A DNA stretch of 64,000 bases from Cristatella mucedo (Eukaryota > Bryozoa > Phylactolaemata > Cristatellidae). Both the position numbers and the translations under genes were made by a program. Of this stretch, positions 24,796-36,874 are shown in pieces (position 1 is the first letter of the stretch; every line of letters begins with the position of its first letter). The notes beneath the pieces were generated by a model, which worked only from the letters and a program-made list of their open reading frames with translations, made no database searches and was not told the origin of the DNA. The DNA is taken from positions 24,075,001 through 24,139,000 of the forward strand of contig WPIO01000001.1 of NCBI GenBank assembly GCA_009760855.2. The letters are read 5' to 3'.

Positions 24796-26313
24796 GACTG
24801 AGACTACGCGAGAGAGATGAGCTCGCGGAAGATGGAGTAAAGCGAAGAGATATGTATGAGCGGGAGACGCAGACAGAGATATAGATACTGATCGATACAG
24901 CGCGGCGGGTGACGACTACGCTCGCGCCCGCGCGACACCGGCGTGCATGCACATACGCATGCGCACTAGCGCTGAGTCGCTAACAATAAATCATTACTAA
25001 GTGAGCGGCGGGTCGCTTAGGTAATACGACAAGACACCCTGTCGTCGGCCGGAACTTCCAGTTACGTAGGAACACTACTGCTGCCTGAGAGCAAGCCGTT
25101 GGCCAGCGATCCTACGGCGGAGAAATAACGTAGTCCGAGCTGCTCTGACTACGTGCTAGCAAACTACCGCTGCGAGAGCCACTTTCTGTTTTCACGGTTT
25201 TGCAGTACTATAGATAGAGGCGGAGCGTATTTCATCCAAGGTTTCCCTTAGTCACCGTTGAGTGGACGAAACCCATCCGCCCTTGGCTAGCCAAACTTCG
25301 TTCTAATATTTTTCAAGTTCTTAAGAGAGAATAGCCCTGAGCTGCATTTGCGTCTCAGCTGGCGCTAGTGTTTTAGGAGATACGCTCCAGTGCGAGTGGG
25401 TAGCTCGTTAAGTTGAGCAAATAACTTTGACGAGTCTCTTGCGAAGGGCTCGCGTTTACTGGCCGCCGTGTAGGTGAGTTAAGCTGAACTTGGCTTGACG
25501 CGCCAGTCGATGGAAGAGGCCAAGAACTTCGCGCCAAATGCGAGCAGGCGGCGAGCAGCCCGAGATGCTCGATAAGGCGAGCACACCTCGGTTGAAGTTT
25601 ATCGTCGGCGATTTCGTCGGAGGAGTCCACGAGGCAGGTCGCGACTGAGGGCAGTTAGTCGGTATGTCCTGCGACCGTCTTGGTTGGCGCTCGTCTGCGC
25701 ACAGTCCTGAACGTGTTCGCAGAGTGAATTCGCGGCGGCGGCGACAACGCTTGGAGTGCTGCCTGCGCGATGCTCCTCTCGTATTCCCGAACGTTTAATA
25801 ACGGAGCCGTCTTTGCCCTGCCGTGCTGGGAAGGGTCGGTTCTTCCGGGCACCGACCGCAGCAGCCAGACGGTACAGACAGAGACGATGGGCCAGGTGAC
25901 TGTCATAAAGGGTACCACTGCAAATGAGAGCGATGTCCTTTCGACAGTTGAGAGCGACGTTCGCTCGCTGCTCGCTAACCAGCCGGGCAGCTCAGTGGGT
26001 TCGGAGTGGGAGCGGGCGCGGAGCGGCGGTCGGGTGGGCTACGCCATTTTTATTGGGCTTTGAGGAGGCCGTCCCAGTGACCCGGGCGTACAGTTAGCCA
26101 CCGGCCGGGCTGCGGACTGTCAGCGTGGGCTGGGCGGCGCACGCAGGGCCGTCTACGTGAGCTGGTCGGTCCGTGTGAACCGGGTAGCAGCCACCCTGTC
26201 GACCAGTACACTGAAGCTGCAAAGCGATATGTCTTCAACGCGATTCTGCTGACAGATACTCGTCCGTCCTGGACAGAACAAACGACTTGTGCACCCGACT
26301 TGTGCCCGTAGTA

Positions 26314-26315
<2 letters not shown>
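24796..26315. other. Gene-free stretch
   Basis: No gene or named repeat is visible. Composition becomes GC-rich toward the right end. Confidence 0.4.

Positions 26316-26408
<93 letters not shown>
26316..26408 (+). repeat. (CT)n microsatellite, about 46 units
   Basis: Uninterrupted CT dinucleotides. A shorter (GA)n tract lies at 26569-26594. Confidence 0.95.
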
Positions 26409-26409
<1 letters not shown>

Positions 26410-26479
26410 AGTGCCGGTAGCCGCAGGCTGGCACAGTATAAGCGTTGTGAGTTGTCTCGGCGAGTCTGCTGCTCACGCT

Positions 26480-26569
26480 CAGCATCTACGAGGGTCTAGC
26501 CAGCTGGCCGCCGCCGCGAACCCCCTCCCCTTCCGGTGCTAGCGCTCGCGCCCGTGAGCTAGCGTATGC

Positions 26570-26600
<31 letters not shown>

Positions 26601-28278
26601 AGAGGGGGAGAGCAAGAGAATGAGGAGAGCGGCCGCGCAGAGGAGGGACGCACCGCTAGCGTCTTCGTCTCTACCGATCCGATCCCAGGCGCACAGCTGT
26701 GGGCGAGAGCTCCGCCCTCACCCACAGCTGCTCGCGCTTCCTCCCGAGTGCTGGCTGGCTGCTGTCGTCCGCGATTTCGCTTGGCCGGCGCGGCGGCGGC
26801 GGAAGCGTAATAAGATGAAGGAGATTTAGATAGCCAGGCGCGAGGTGGGCGCGTGCCGTCTAATTTGCCTATCGCGACCGGCGCAAGCCCACACCCTCGC
26901 CACTACCGGAAAGGCGGCCCGCTGGGCGGCTGCTTCGGCCAGATGCGGAGCGGGAGGGGGGGGGTGCACCCAGCAGTTTTCGGCTTCTTATCGCGCGGGC
27001 ACACGCGGCGACCGCTCCGCTCCTACTCTCTCCAGGCTGTCGCGATCGCGATCGCGCTAGGCGTAGCAGCCGCGTGCTCCGGAGGACGTCGTAACAACCA
27101 ACGGGCAGCGGTCCTCGACCGACGGAGGGGCGCCTCGACCGACGCCGGCGCCGCTCGACGCGCCCGCCGCCGTCGGCGCGCGCGTCGAGCGGTCCGCCGA
27201 GCCATCGTTTTAGCGCGCGTGCCGGCCAGAGGCGCGTGCCGGGTTGGCGCGAAAATGCCGGCACCTCCTCCACCGCCGCCTCCGCTGCGCGCGGGGTCGC
27301 CCTCTGCAAGCATTCGGTGTTTAAAAATCCGCGGCACGTGGCGCTCCCTTATTTGGGCATTATTTGCGCGGTGGCGGCGCGCGCGGACGCCGGCGGCAGG
27401 TGCTCTCTCATGAGAGCCGCAGCTGCCGCGCTCGCGGCCGCTCTAGCCTACCGGCCACCCGTCCGCCGAGCCGGCTCGGGCGGCCGCCCGCTCGGCACAC
27501 TTAGCGCCGAGCGGGCGGCCCCAGCGCTGCGCGAGCCGAGTGGGCACTCCTTGAAAACGACCGCACCGTCGTCGAGCAGCGGCGGGTGCCCGGCGCGGCG
27601 GGAGAGGCTCGCCGCTGCGCGTCTCTTCGAGAGACTGGCGCAATTACCCCTTATTTGCATAGCTCATTCTGTGGCGGCCTTTTGTTGGCGGCTCGTGCCG
27701 CCCGGTGTCATCGGGGCCAATGGCGTAGTATCTTCTTTGTCTCGTGTCGCGCCCGTTAGTCGCTCTTATAGAGATGACAATGCGCGGAAATGCCATTAGG
27801 ACACGCGAGTATATGGAGGTGAGTGTGCGCGTGCGAGTCGCTCGTCCCGTCCCTCCCTTCTCCTCCTCTTACCCCCCCCCCGCGACCCCGTCGCACCCCA
27901 GGGGTCTCCGCTGGGACCGGCCGGTCGCACGGAAGCCCGGGGCGGGGCGCGATCGCCTTCACGTTTCTTAACTAGCTGCCGTCGACGGCGAAATAATCCG
28001 CTCCGCGGCCACCTGCTTGTCAGAGCGTCGCACCTCGCGGCTGACTGCGGCGGCGGCGTCCGCAGTCAGCAGTCGGGTGCCGCCGCCGCTCCGCGCGGCC
28101 TCGTCGAAAGTCACGTCGCGCATCGAGAGCGGCTCGATCATAAGCAAGAGAGCTCTTTTGTAGATACCGCACTGTCACTCAGCGAAAGAGGGAGGTTCGC
28201 TCGCAGAACGAGGCTCATTATAGGAAACCAATAACTGCCTCGGTATCAGACGCGCACATTCAACACACAGCAGATAAT
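26480..28278 (+). promoter_or_regulatory. CpG-rich 5' flank and likely promoter region of Delta
   Basis: GC- and CpG-rich DNA leads directly into the Delta start codon. Just upstream of the ATG there is a TATA-like TTATAGGAAA at about 28218 with a CCAAT motif beside it, and an initiator-like TATCAGAC about 30 bp further at 28244. The frame of the start codon is closed by a TAA at 28141, with no in-frame ATG between. The exact transcription start is not determined, and an upstream non-coding exon cannot be excluded. Confidence 0.35.
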
Positions 28279-31200
28279 ATGGCTCGGCTAAAGATGGCTA
28301 GGAGTTGCTTGACCGTGATCGCGCTCAGCGCCGTTATAGAGAAGGTAAGGGCAGCACGCGCCGCCGCCGCCGCCCAGCGGGCTCGCCGCCGCCGCCGCAC
28401 AGCGGCCGAGAGAGAGAGCAGCCGGCGATTGCAAGGTTGCGAGGCAGCTGCGGGAGAGACCCGGTCGGGCCGGTCAGAACGGCGCCTCTAAGCGCACCTG
28501 CTTGCAGATCGGCGTCCGAGCTACCGGAGTCTTCGAGCTGGATTTACTATCGTTCACGAACGGCGACGGCCTACTAGAAAGCGGCGCGTGCTGCCGCGGA
28601 GGGCCAACGGCTTCGGGACAGTGCAGTGGTAGCTGCAGCACGTATTTCAGGATATGCTTCAAGCACTTCATGCGTGAACTGACGGACGCATCCGATTGCA
28701 CGTACGGGCAATATACGACCGGAGTCGTCGGCAATAACACGTTCGATTTCCCACGAGAGCGCGGGAATTTCTCGAATCCCATCGCCTTTCCCTTCCTATT
28801 CGAGTGGAGGGTAAGTCCGCGACTCGGCTGCGAGCGCTTCGCGCTCGAGCGCGCGACGCGGGGCAGACGCTAGCGTGCGTTCACGTTCTGGCTGCGGCTC
28901 GCGAGCAGAGCGAATAGCAGCTCGACGGCGGCCGCTGGCGAGCTGCAGATGCTAGCGGAGTCATTAAGCCGCTCGCTTGGCGCGCGGGCCTTTCCGTGCA
29001 CGCTGGCGCGTGCGGCGGCTAGGCAAACAAAGCCACCGCACCCGCCGCCGCACCACCCAGCCGCTTTCGCGCGTGCGCAGCCGAGCGCGCTCGAGCCGCG
29101 GTCAACCGACGGCACGCCGGCGGCTCTCGCCAGCACTGGCAGCAGCGGCGGCCAGCCTCGGCGGTGGGCAGCGAGCGCGCACCTGTCCGTCGGCCCCCCT
29201 GCCGCCGCTGCCGCAGGCGGGCAGTATCCAGCCAACCGGTGACCGGCGGCGCGTGCCGCCGAAGCCTCCGCCCCCACCCGCTCCGCCCTGCCGGACCGGC
29301 TCGCGCGCGCGTGCGCGCGTGGACAAAGGGGGCAGCCCGCAAACAGCCGGCGTGTGCATTTTCAGGGTGATTTTTCTCTCATCGTCGAAGCGTACGACCA
29401 AACCGCGGAAGCAGGTAAGACATTTAATGACCGCCGCCGAGGGTTGTTAGTTTGGCGAGGCCTAATGGTAAGCGATCTGCTTACCGACAGGCTCGTCGGC
29501 ATCCGAAGCGGCGGCCGCTAAGTCGGCCGCGCGACGGCGGCGTGAAATGCCCGCCCTTGAGTGCGGCGGCGGCTGCGCCGGCGGCCGCCCGCACAGGCGC
29601 GCGCACTCGTCGAGATAAATAGGAGCGGCGCTCTCGCCAGGTCGCTCGGTAGACGCGCGGTGGCGTAAAGTGAAGTGCGCAGCCGGCTAATGGGAGTGCG
29701 GACCGGACCGCTCGCTGATACAGGCGGGCGCAGATAAAAAAAGAGGCTTTCGCGCCGGCGGCCGCCGACACCGTGAGAAATCGCCAACTGCTCGCTAGGC
29801 TCCCCGCTCGCGCTCTCGCGCGCGCGAGCGAGCGCCGGCTTGCGGTTTCGTGACGGGCTCGCAGCAGCGCTGCCCGTAAAGGCAGTTCGCGCGCAAATCG
29901 AGGCCGGTTGTCGGCGGACTGGGGAGAGCGGCGGCGGCGGCGGCGGGGGGGGGGGGGCGTTGGTTTCGCGACGGAGGCCGCCCGCCCGCCCGTTCGCCTG
30001 CCCACAGTCGCCGGGTAATGCCGGCGACGCCCTTGCGCCGCCCACCTGGGAAAAAAGGGGGCGCGAGAACGGTCGACGGAAGCCGTCGCGGCGATCCCAT
30101 CAGCCGTCCGTCTATCGGAGAGGGGTGGGGTAGCCGCGGCCGGCCGGGCTGCAGCCCCGGTTGGCCGGGGAAATGCGGCAGCTGCCGTCGACCGGCGACT
30201 GCCTAAGTATCGTGCTGTCCGGTCGGTGTCTGTGGAGGCTAAGCAGTGAGCCCCCAGTTTGCCAACGACCTAGCTGGTTTGGTCCAGCGATTAAGGTGCT
30301 CGCCCCGACCAAGGTCTGGCTGAGGTCGTGGGCCCGAGCCTCGAGGCATATGTGAAGTGCCTGAATTGAGATTAAGTTCTCCTGAGGCGCTATACAAATT
30401 AAGGGGGGCCTTCGCTTAAGCTACGCGTAGGGCTGTGTTAAAACCTCGCATTGCAGAGGGGGCTGCTGCTTTAAAACTGAGTTGGCGCAGCCAGCCGGAA
30501 AAGGAAGCTAGATCGCCCGAATGCGGCAGGTGTGCTCACCGACCCGCGAGCTTCGAATGCTTTTCCTGCCAGCTTTCGGAAGTGAGCTGTACACTCTCAC
30601 CCCGTCCCTTGCGTCGACGTGTGCGACACTTGCTTTAGGAGCCGCTGCTCTCCCACACCCCCCCCCCGCGCGATAAGTCCTGGTGGCCGTGGGTAGACGT
30701 GCAACGTTGGACCAGCTTGACATTTTGGAGCTTAAGACTTAAGACGACGCGCTCTCTCCCGGGACGTGGCCGGGACGTGGCCTCCCCTACCTTGTCGACG
30801 GCTGCCTAGAAAGTGATTCGGTTCTCCGACGGCGCTACGCAAATTTCTTATTTTTATTGATGTTGGCTACGTTACGACGAAGCGAAAGCCGACCTCGGCC
30901 TCGAGGTAATGGAATGCTTGTCTCTCTCGCAGGACCCGACCGCTTAATATACAGAATGGCCAGAGCTGACTCGGCGAGGCCGTCCAACGACTGGCTGTTC
31001 AGCCAGGCCGCCGCCGCCGGCGGCGGCATGACGCTGTCGTACCGGGTCAAAGTAGTGTGCGACGAGAACTACTACGGGTCAGGCTGCAACGACCAGTGCG
31101 TGCCTCGGGACGAGTTCGATGGCCACTGGAACTGCTCGGACAGTGGGGAGCGACAGTGCTTACCCGGATGGTCGGGAGTGTATTGCGATAAGCGTAAGTC

Positions 31201-34200
31201 TCAGTTCGGCGGCAGCGGCGGCAGGAGGCCACGAGCTGGCCGGCGGGCGGGAACCTCAGACCAGCCAGCGGCAGCTCTATCTACAAAGGCCCATCGCCGG
31301 GTGCATGGCGGTGGCGGCTGCGACGGCGGCAGCCAATGGGCGAGCTCGCGGCCGATCGGCAGCTGAAGCGGTCGTCCGACCCAAAACCAGCATTGTTGTC
31401 TTTTGTACGTTGTTCAAAAGCTTTTATTACCTCCATAGAAAGCCAGAGTGAGCCAGAGTGGCATCTGGCACGCGACGCCGGGAAAGCAGATGTTCGCACT
31501 AATTTTACGCTTTAAGCCGCCAAAGCCCACGCTCCCTCGCTGGCCCATCCATCCGCCCGGCCGACCGATCCGACCGTCTCCGAATTGGCCGGCAGATGCC
31601 CACTCCTCTTGGCGTCCCGCGAACCCTAGCGCGACAATTATCGCGACCGCACTAGGCCACCTGTTCCCTGTCGCTAGTCTCGGGTGAGTGTGGTGTGGTG
31701 GCGGTGTGGCGCCAGCGAGAAAGTCATGCACGAGAGTCATCTTTCTTTTTTTTGGTTCTTGCAGCCATCTGCCTGGAAGGTTGCGACTCCACGAACGGCT
31801 ACTGCGAAAGGCCCAACGAGTGCAGGTAAGCAGGGCTCGAGAGCTCTCCCTGTCGGGCATCTCAGCTGCAGCCCCCCCCCCCCCCCGTCTGTTACTGGGC
31901 AGCGATCAGCCTTGGTTTCGCTGGCATCTGATTGAGTCGTCTGCACTCGTCGTTTGCAGCTGCAAGACGGGCTACGAAGGCAAGCTGTGCAATCAGTGCG
32001 TTCCCTATCCTGGCTGCGACAAAGGCTTCTGTCGAATCCCGTTCGAATGCACCTGCCAAGATGGCTGGGGTGGCATATTCTGCAACCAGGGTGAGTGCCG
32101 ACCCTCGAGGACACGGCCGGCACGGCCGGCTCTTGTTATGCGTAGCCACCTCTCGGTAGATGTCCGCCTGCGTCTCTCAGCTGGGATATATTGCTGGCCC
32201 GGGGCTGGGTCGGGGAGGGGGGAGGCGCCTGATGGGACCTCCTCGATACCCATTGTGCTGGCATTATTTATCTAAGCTGCGACTGGACCTTAGCTCCAAC
32301 AAGGTAAGCTGTGTGCTGCAATCAATGACAAAAAAAATCAATCGCTGGAAGATCCCGGGGCGAGCTAAATCTCATCACCCCTGCATTTACTTTGCATTAT
32401 GGCTGCCCGAGCCTTCGGAGCAGCCTGCTGCTGCTGCTGCTGGCCTTGGCCACCGGGCCCACAGTCAACCATCTCAAGCTCTCTGTGTCGTCCGCTGCTG
32501 CTGCGACTGTTACTGGCTTGAGCCAGCAACAGCCGACGTCATTCAAAGCAGCTCATACTCAACGGTGCATGCTGTAGATCTCAACTACTGCACTCATCAT
32601 CGACCGTGCCAGAATGGCGGAACATGCAGCAACACCGGCCACGGCAGCTACACTTGCACCTGCCCGGCCTCGTTTAGCGGCACTAACTGCGAGGTGGCCT
32701 TGGATCCCGGACCAGGCGATAGCTTCTACTGCCAGAACGGCGGCACCTATTTCATGGTGAGCGTGAGATGGGTTTTTTCGGCCAGGCCAAGTCGCCAATA
32801 TCACCCGTTGGAGGAGTGAAGGAGTAGGGGGGAGGGTGGTAGCAGGGGGCGTGGCAGCTGCTGGCCGGCGGCACTGCTGCCAGGCGCAGGCTCTGGCTCA
32901 GGCCATGCAGCTGCTGCAGCCTCACACATTCGCGCACTGATTTTCAGACCGCCAGCGGTGAGCCGTCGTGTGATTGCCCTCAGAAGTTCACCGGGCAGAA
33001 CTGCGAGCTGGCCGTCACCGGCTGCGAGCAGAGCCCTTGCAAAAATGGAGCCACTTGCGAGCCAGCTGGGCAGTCGTATCGCTGTCGCTGCGCACCCGGA
33101 TGGACCGGATCCAAGTGCCAGCAGAATCGAGACGACTGCTCGCCGAACCAGTGCCAGAACGGTGAGTAGCGTCTGTTTGCCTCCGCTGCTGCTACTGCTG
33201 CTGCTGGCAGGCCCTCGAGAGGCAGGCGCCTGGTTGCCTTACAGCCGCCTGCCTCTCGTCGGTGGCTGCAGGCCAATGCCGCCGGCGGCTAGCACTTGGT
33301 GGTGGGGCGATCGCTTGCAGACTGTGCACGTGGAACTGGATGCTTCCAGGCGTCGATTCTCCATCGTGTATCGGTGTGTCGGCTTGTCTGGCAAAGCTAT
33401 CGAAATAGTTGCACAGCATCGCTAGGGTGTGGCCAGGTTCTGAGCACTATATCTGGGTTACTCTGTCATATTTATTGTGGTTAATTATAGCTCGCGATTG
33501 CTCGTGAAGGCGCCCTAGCCGCCCTAGCCGCTTGCTCGCTCACCGTTGCCAGTGCAAAGTGGCCAAGAGACCTACAAGTGACTAAAGAACTGTAATTGAT
33601 TTTTCCGGACAGCTTCAATGAGGAGGGAGGCCCAGTGGCTGCTTCAGGCCAGCCTGGTGGCCACCGGCTGCTGTTACCCTGACACTGCTGCTTCTGCTGC
33701 CATGATTACAGCAGCCAAGTGCTGCGACATGATGCTGCGACACGTTGCTCCTGTGGGCCGAGCTTCGGAGATGCGCAGCTCATTTGGCCTTTTTTGTTTC
33801 TTTATTATCCGGCTCTGCTGCTGCCGCTCGGTGGCCTTTTGTGCGTTTGCTAGCAGACCCCTTTAAGCGGCCAGAGAAGACACAGTTTAATAATAGAAAT
33901 AAGAATAACAGACTTGTATAAACCCCTCAGAGAACTTAATCTTCTTCCAAGTACTTTACATATGCTGTAAAGAAAGCATGACCTCGTGGTTAACAGTAGC
34001 ATGCACAGTGTTTACTGAGTGGGCTATCTCTATCTCAGGCGGCAAGTGCGTGGACAAGATCGGCGGCTTTGAGTGCGTCTGCTCACCTGGTTACAACGGC
34101 AGCCTCTGCGAGACGACGAGGGACTCATGCATAACGAGTCCGTGCCTTAACGGAGGCCTGTGCAAAAGCGATGGCGCCGGCGGCTTCAGCTGCGACTGCG

Positions 34201-35857
34201 CAGCCGGCTACGTGGGCACCCGCTGCCAGGACGATATCGACGAGTGTGCGCTGCTCATGCCCTGCGCCAACGGCGGCCAGTGTCGGGATCTCGTCAACGA
34301 TTTCCGGTGCGAATGCCCAATGGGCTACGGAGGTGAGTGCCGGTGCATGATCGTGCCAACACGCCGGCGCTCATGGGAGCGGAAATTTCGGGCCACAGCA
34401 CCGCAGCCTGCGAGTGGCTTAGTCTGTTGCTGTTGCTGCTGCTGGTGTGAATGGCTCATCTCAATCTTTCTATCTATCCCTGTCCCCACCCAGTCGGCGT
34501 GTGCGTCTACCACTGCTTGCTGCCCTGTTGTCTTGCTTTTGCGAGGCGTTGCTTCATCAGCCACTTCGCGAAGCCTAGGTGCGTTCAACACCGTACGGCG
34601 ACCTCATGTCTGCCTCTTTGCCTGCAGGGCGTCTGTGCGACGAGCCGGTCAACGATTGTCTGTCGGCCCCGTGCGCCAACGGCGGCAAGTGCTCAGACCT
34701 GTTCAGAGACTATGTGTGCGCATGCCCACAGCCGTGGGAAGGCAAGAACTGTGACCAGCGGCAGAAGCAGCAGCCACAGCTGAGCACTGCTGCCGACTCC
34801 GAGCCGCCCGCCACCACTCTAGCCGGTGTCCTGCCGAAGCAGCTGCTGCCGCCGGCCGAACAGGTCTCGACAGCCGCTCAGGCGGCCCATTTCACCAAAG
34901 AGGAAATCGTGCTCATCGTGGCACTGGGCAGCGGCATACCGCTGCTGCTTCTGCTCACCCTCGCCTGCCTGCTCGTCTGCCGAAGGCAGCGCGGCCTGCA
35001 CAAGCTGCAGCGGCAGCAGGCTGCCGGCGGCAGCAGTGGCAGAGCGGAGGCCGGCGGCACCTGCGGTGGTGTAGAGGCCGGCCGGAAGGTGGCCTACTTT
35101 TTGGACGACTGTGCTCTGGAGAAGAACCAGAACGTCGTCAACAGCATGAACAACAGGCAGCCGATTGCTACCGAGCAGAAGCAGGCTGTCGAGGGCAAGT
35201 GCATGTCGGCGAAGCTTAGCAACGAACTGGACGACACTTCGGCACCAGCAGCAGCAGCAGTGGGCGTGTCGGCCAGCGACGGCTGCAGTGGCCAGTCAAA
35301 GGCCAGCTACTACTCGGTGAGTCGGCTGAGCAAGGTCACGAACAAGGACCTGCTGAAGAGCTTCTCAGTGGATCAAAGAAACGTCGACTACTTGACGCTG
35401 TATCTGGCAGACGAGCAGCTGCCGAGCAGGTAAGGCAGAGGCAGGCACCAGATTCGGCTGCAGCTGTGGCAGGCAGGCAGGTGAAGCTGGGAAGCCCCAG
35501 GCCAGTTAGCCCACTGCCCTCCCCCACCTCCCCTTTAAGGCTGCCCAAGTCGGCAAAGGCCTGCCCTCCTGGCAAAGTGGGAGCAGCCGGGCAGTCGGTG
35601 GCTTGCTGCACTGTATGCAAAGGGCTCGAGGTGACACTGACCTTTGCACTTCTGCCTCTTTCAGCGACCTTTTCAATGCTGAGCTGCCGAGTTGTTCGGC
35701 AAGAACAGAGCCCGTGCCGGAACCAGTGAGGGCAAATGGCAGCGACGTGCAACCACTTACCGTGCTGGACAAGCAGTGCTCGAACCGCGAGCTCGGCAGC
35801 GATCATGCTACTCCATTGCGATCGGCAACGCATGCAGGAGCCGCTGCAGCAGTATGA
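28279..35857 (+). CDS. Delta: Delta-type Notch ligand (DSL protein), 11 exons
   Basis: Single-pass membrane ligand of Notch for cell-cell signalling. Exons: 28279-28344, 28508-28810, 29366-29414, 30933-31193, 31765-31825, 31960-32090, 32578-32756, 32948-33161, 34039-34332, 34628-35429, 35665-35857. All introns are GT-AG and the joined frame is open for 850 codons. Residues 1-22 are a signal peptide. The MNNL domain (about 23-139) holds ACCRGG and CFKHF. The DSL domain (182-224) has six Cys. EGF repeats lie at 229-257, 260-288, 295-328, 342-369 (degenerate), 376-407, 414-445, 452-484, 491-523 and 530-561. The transmembrane helix is about 613-637. The tail (638-850) has NVVN and NSMN at 688-694, matching the Neuralized-binding NxxN pattern. 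O-fucose consensus sites occur in EGF3 and EGF5 only. Kozak context is strong (A at -3, G at +4). Domain order and the lack of a Cys-rich C-terminal region favour Delta over Jagged/Serrate. Identity is very secure; small splice-edge errors are possible. Confidence 0.95.
28360..28402 (+). repeat. CCG-rich trinucleotide tracts in Delta intron 1
   Basis: Two GCC/CCG runs of five to six units sit in the 163-bp first intron, separated by CAGCGGGCT. A G-rich GGC run followed by a 12-G run lies in intron 3 at about 29932-29957. Confidence 0.8.
28748..28755 (-). promoter_or_regulatory. CSL/Su(H)-consensus octamer inside Delta exon 2
   Basis: The - strand reads CGTGGGAA, which fits YGTGRGAA, the site bound by the Notch effector CSL. 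It lies in coding sequence. Chance occurrence is quite possible. Confidence 0.2.
30278..30400 (+). mobile_element. SINE family B copy in Delta intron 3
   Basis: The head GGTCCAGCGATTAAGGTGCT and box B-like GGTCGTGGGCCCGAGCC are followed by the tail GAGATTAAGTTCTCCTGAGG and CGCTATACAAATT. It is nearly the same as 61272-61425 and lies in the 1518-bp intron in the sense orientation. Confidence 0.8.
33888..34012 (-). repeat. Antisense LINE tail at the end of Delta intron 8
   Basis: Read on -, it is the LINE 3' region: CACTGTGCATGCTACTG, TTTACAGCATATGTAAAGTA, then GATTAAGTTCTCTGAGGG and a short A/T end. It ends about 26 bases before the exon 9 acceptor at 34038, so repeat-derived sequence probably overlaps the branch-point zone. 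Confidence 0.7.
35430..35664 (+). other. Last Delta intron (intron 10), with an immediate in-frame stop
   Basis: The donor is GTAAGG and the acceptor CTCTTTCAG. If the 235-bp intron is retained, the frame ends at the TAA at 35431, giving a tail 64 residues shorter. It is therefore a natural site for alternative tail forms, although nothing here shows that retention occurs. Confidence 0.8.
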
Positions 35858-36430
35858 CCATCCTAGTCTGGGTGCCGCACGGAAGTCACGTGATGTGTGT
35901 GTGCACGAGCGAGGGAAGAAGCAGAAGCCAAAGTGTCTTGTTTTCCATATATTTTTTGTTACTGTTGGCATTGGTACATACCGTTCTCCATTCGGTCATC
36001 GTTTCGATGTCCCCTGTACAGAGGCGATATTATTTATTTTATTTATTTGATGGCAAGTAAGTAAATTATTTTACTTGGTTGACCCAGACTAGTCTTACAA
36101 AGAGTTTTATATGAATATATGTAAGAACTATGCCCCCTGCTTTGCAACAGAGCGTATTTTATATATTTTTACCTGGCCTCCAGCTGATGAAACAAGCTGT
36201 TTGCAGTAGGGATGCTATGCTGACAGGTTAGGAGATAAGCGAGCTTATCTCTCTATTTTTCATCATGAACACGAACCACGATCCCGAGGATTGGATTGGA
36301 AGCAAGCGCCGGGCGCAGTGCAGCCACTACTGTGATGCCACAATGTATATAGGGAAGGGGGGTCGAAACCTGTACTCTGTGACAATATTACACCCTGGAG
36401 GGCGTTAATAAAAGACAGTTGACATATCGT
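35858..36430 (+). terminator. Delta 3' UTR and poly(A) signal
   Basis: An AATAAA hexamer at 36407-36412 lies 550 bp after the stop codon and is followed by T/G-rich sequence. No earlier canonical hexamer occurs after the stop. The UTR is A/T-rich compared with the coding exons. Confidence 0.7.
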
Positions 36431-36874
36431 TGAGGCCTGACTCATTCGATTTCACGCTGCCTCGGCATGCGATTCATGTCGCGGCTGCCCGATTTGTGCA
36501 CCGGCCGAGCCAGGGTCCAAACAAGGGACAGCCTGCCGAAACTGGCATCGGCCAGGCATCAACCCAGGCATGGGGCGATCGGCTGAATACTCAGCTGTGC
36601 TGCCTGCTTTGGATTGACTGCCCCTGCTTGTAGCTTCTCGGCGGCTTCCTACTGAGTCGAGTGTGAGTCGGCACTCACGGTCTTGTACAGAGCTGTCAGG
36701 CTTGCAAGGTGCAAGAACGCCCGCCCACCGTGCATTGCATTCTCTCTACTGCCCAGCCTGTGTGGCGCCAGTCAGCCGACCGGCCAGACGTTGATGATCT
36801 TGGCTTATGGGTTTTTGATGGAGTTTCAGTAGGGGCTGTGGTCCAGGCTTCGGCTGCCAGGGCTTTCCCTTTAG

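Noticed and set aside
26853-27799. Two overlapping open frames of about 186 codons upstream of Delta
   Set aside because: The region is very GC-rich, where stop codons are rare in all frames. The products are Arg/Ala/Gly-rich without domains, and frames on the opposite strand are just as open.
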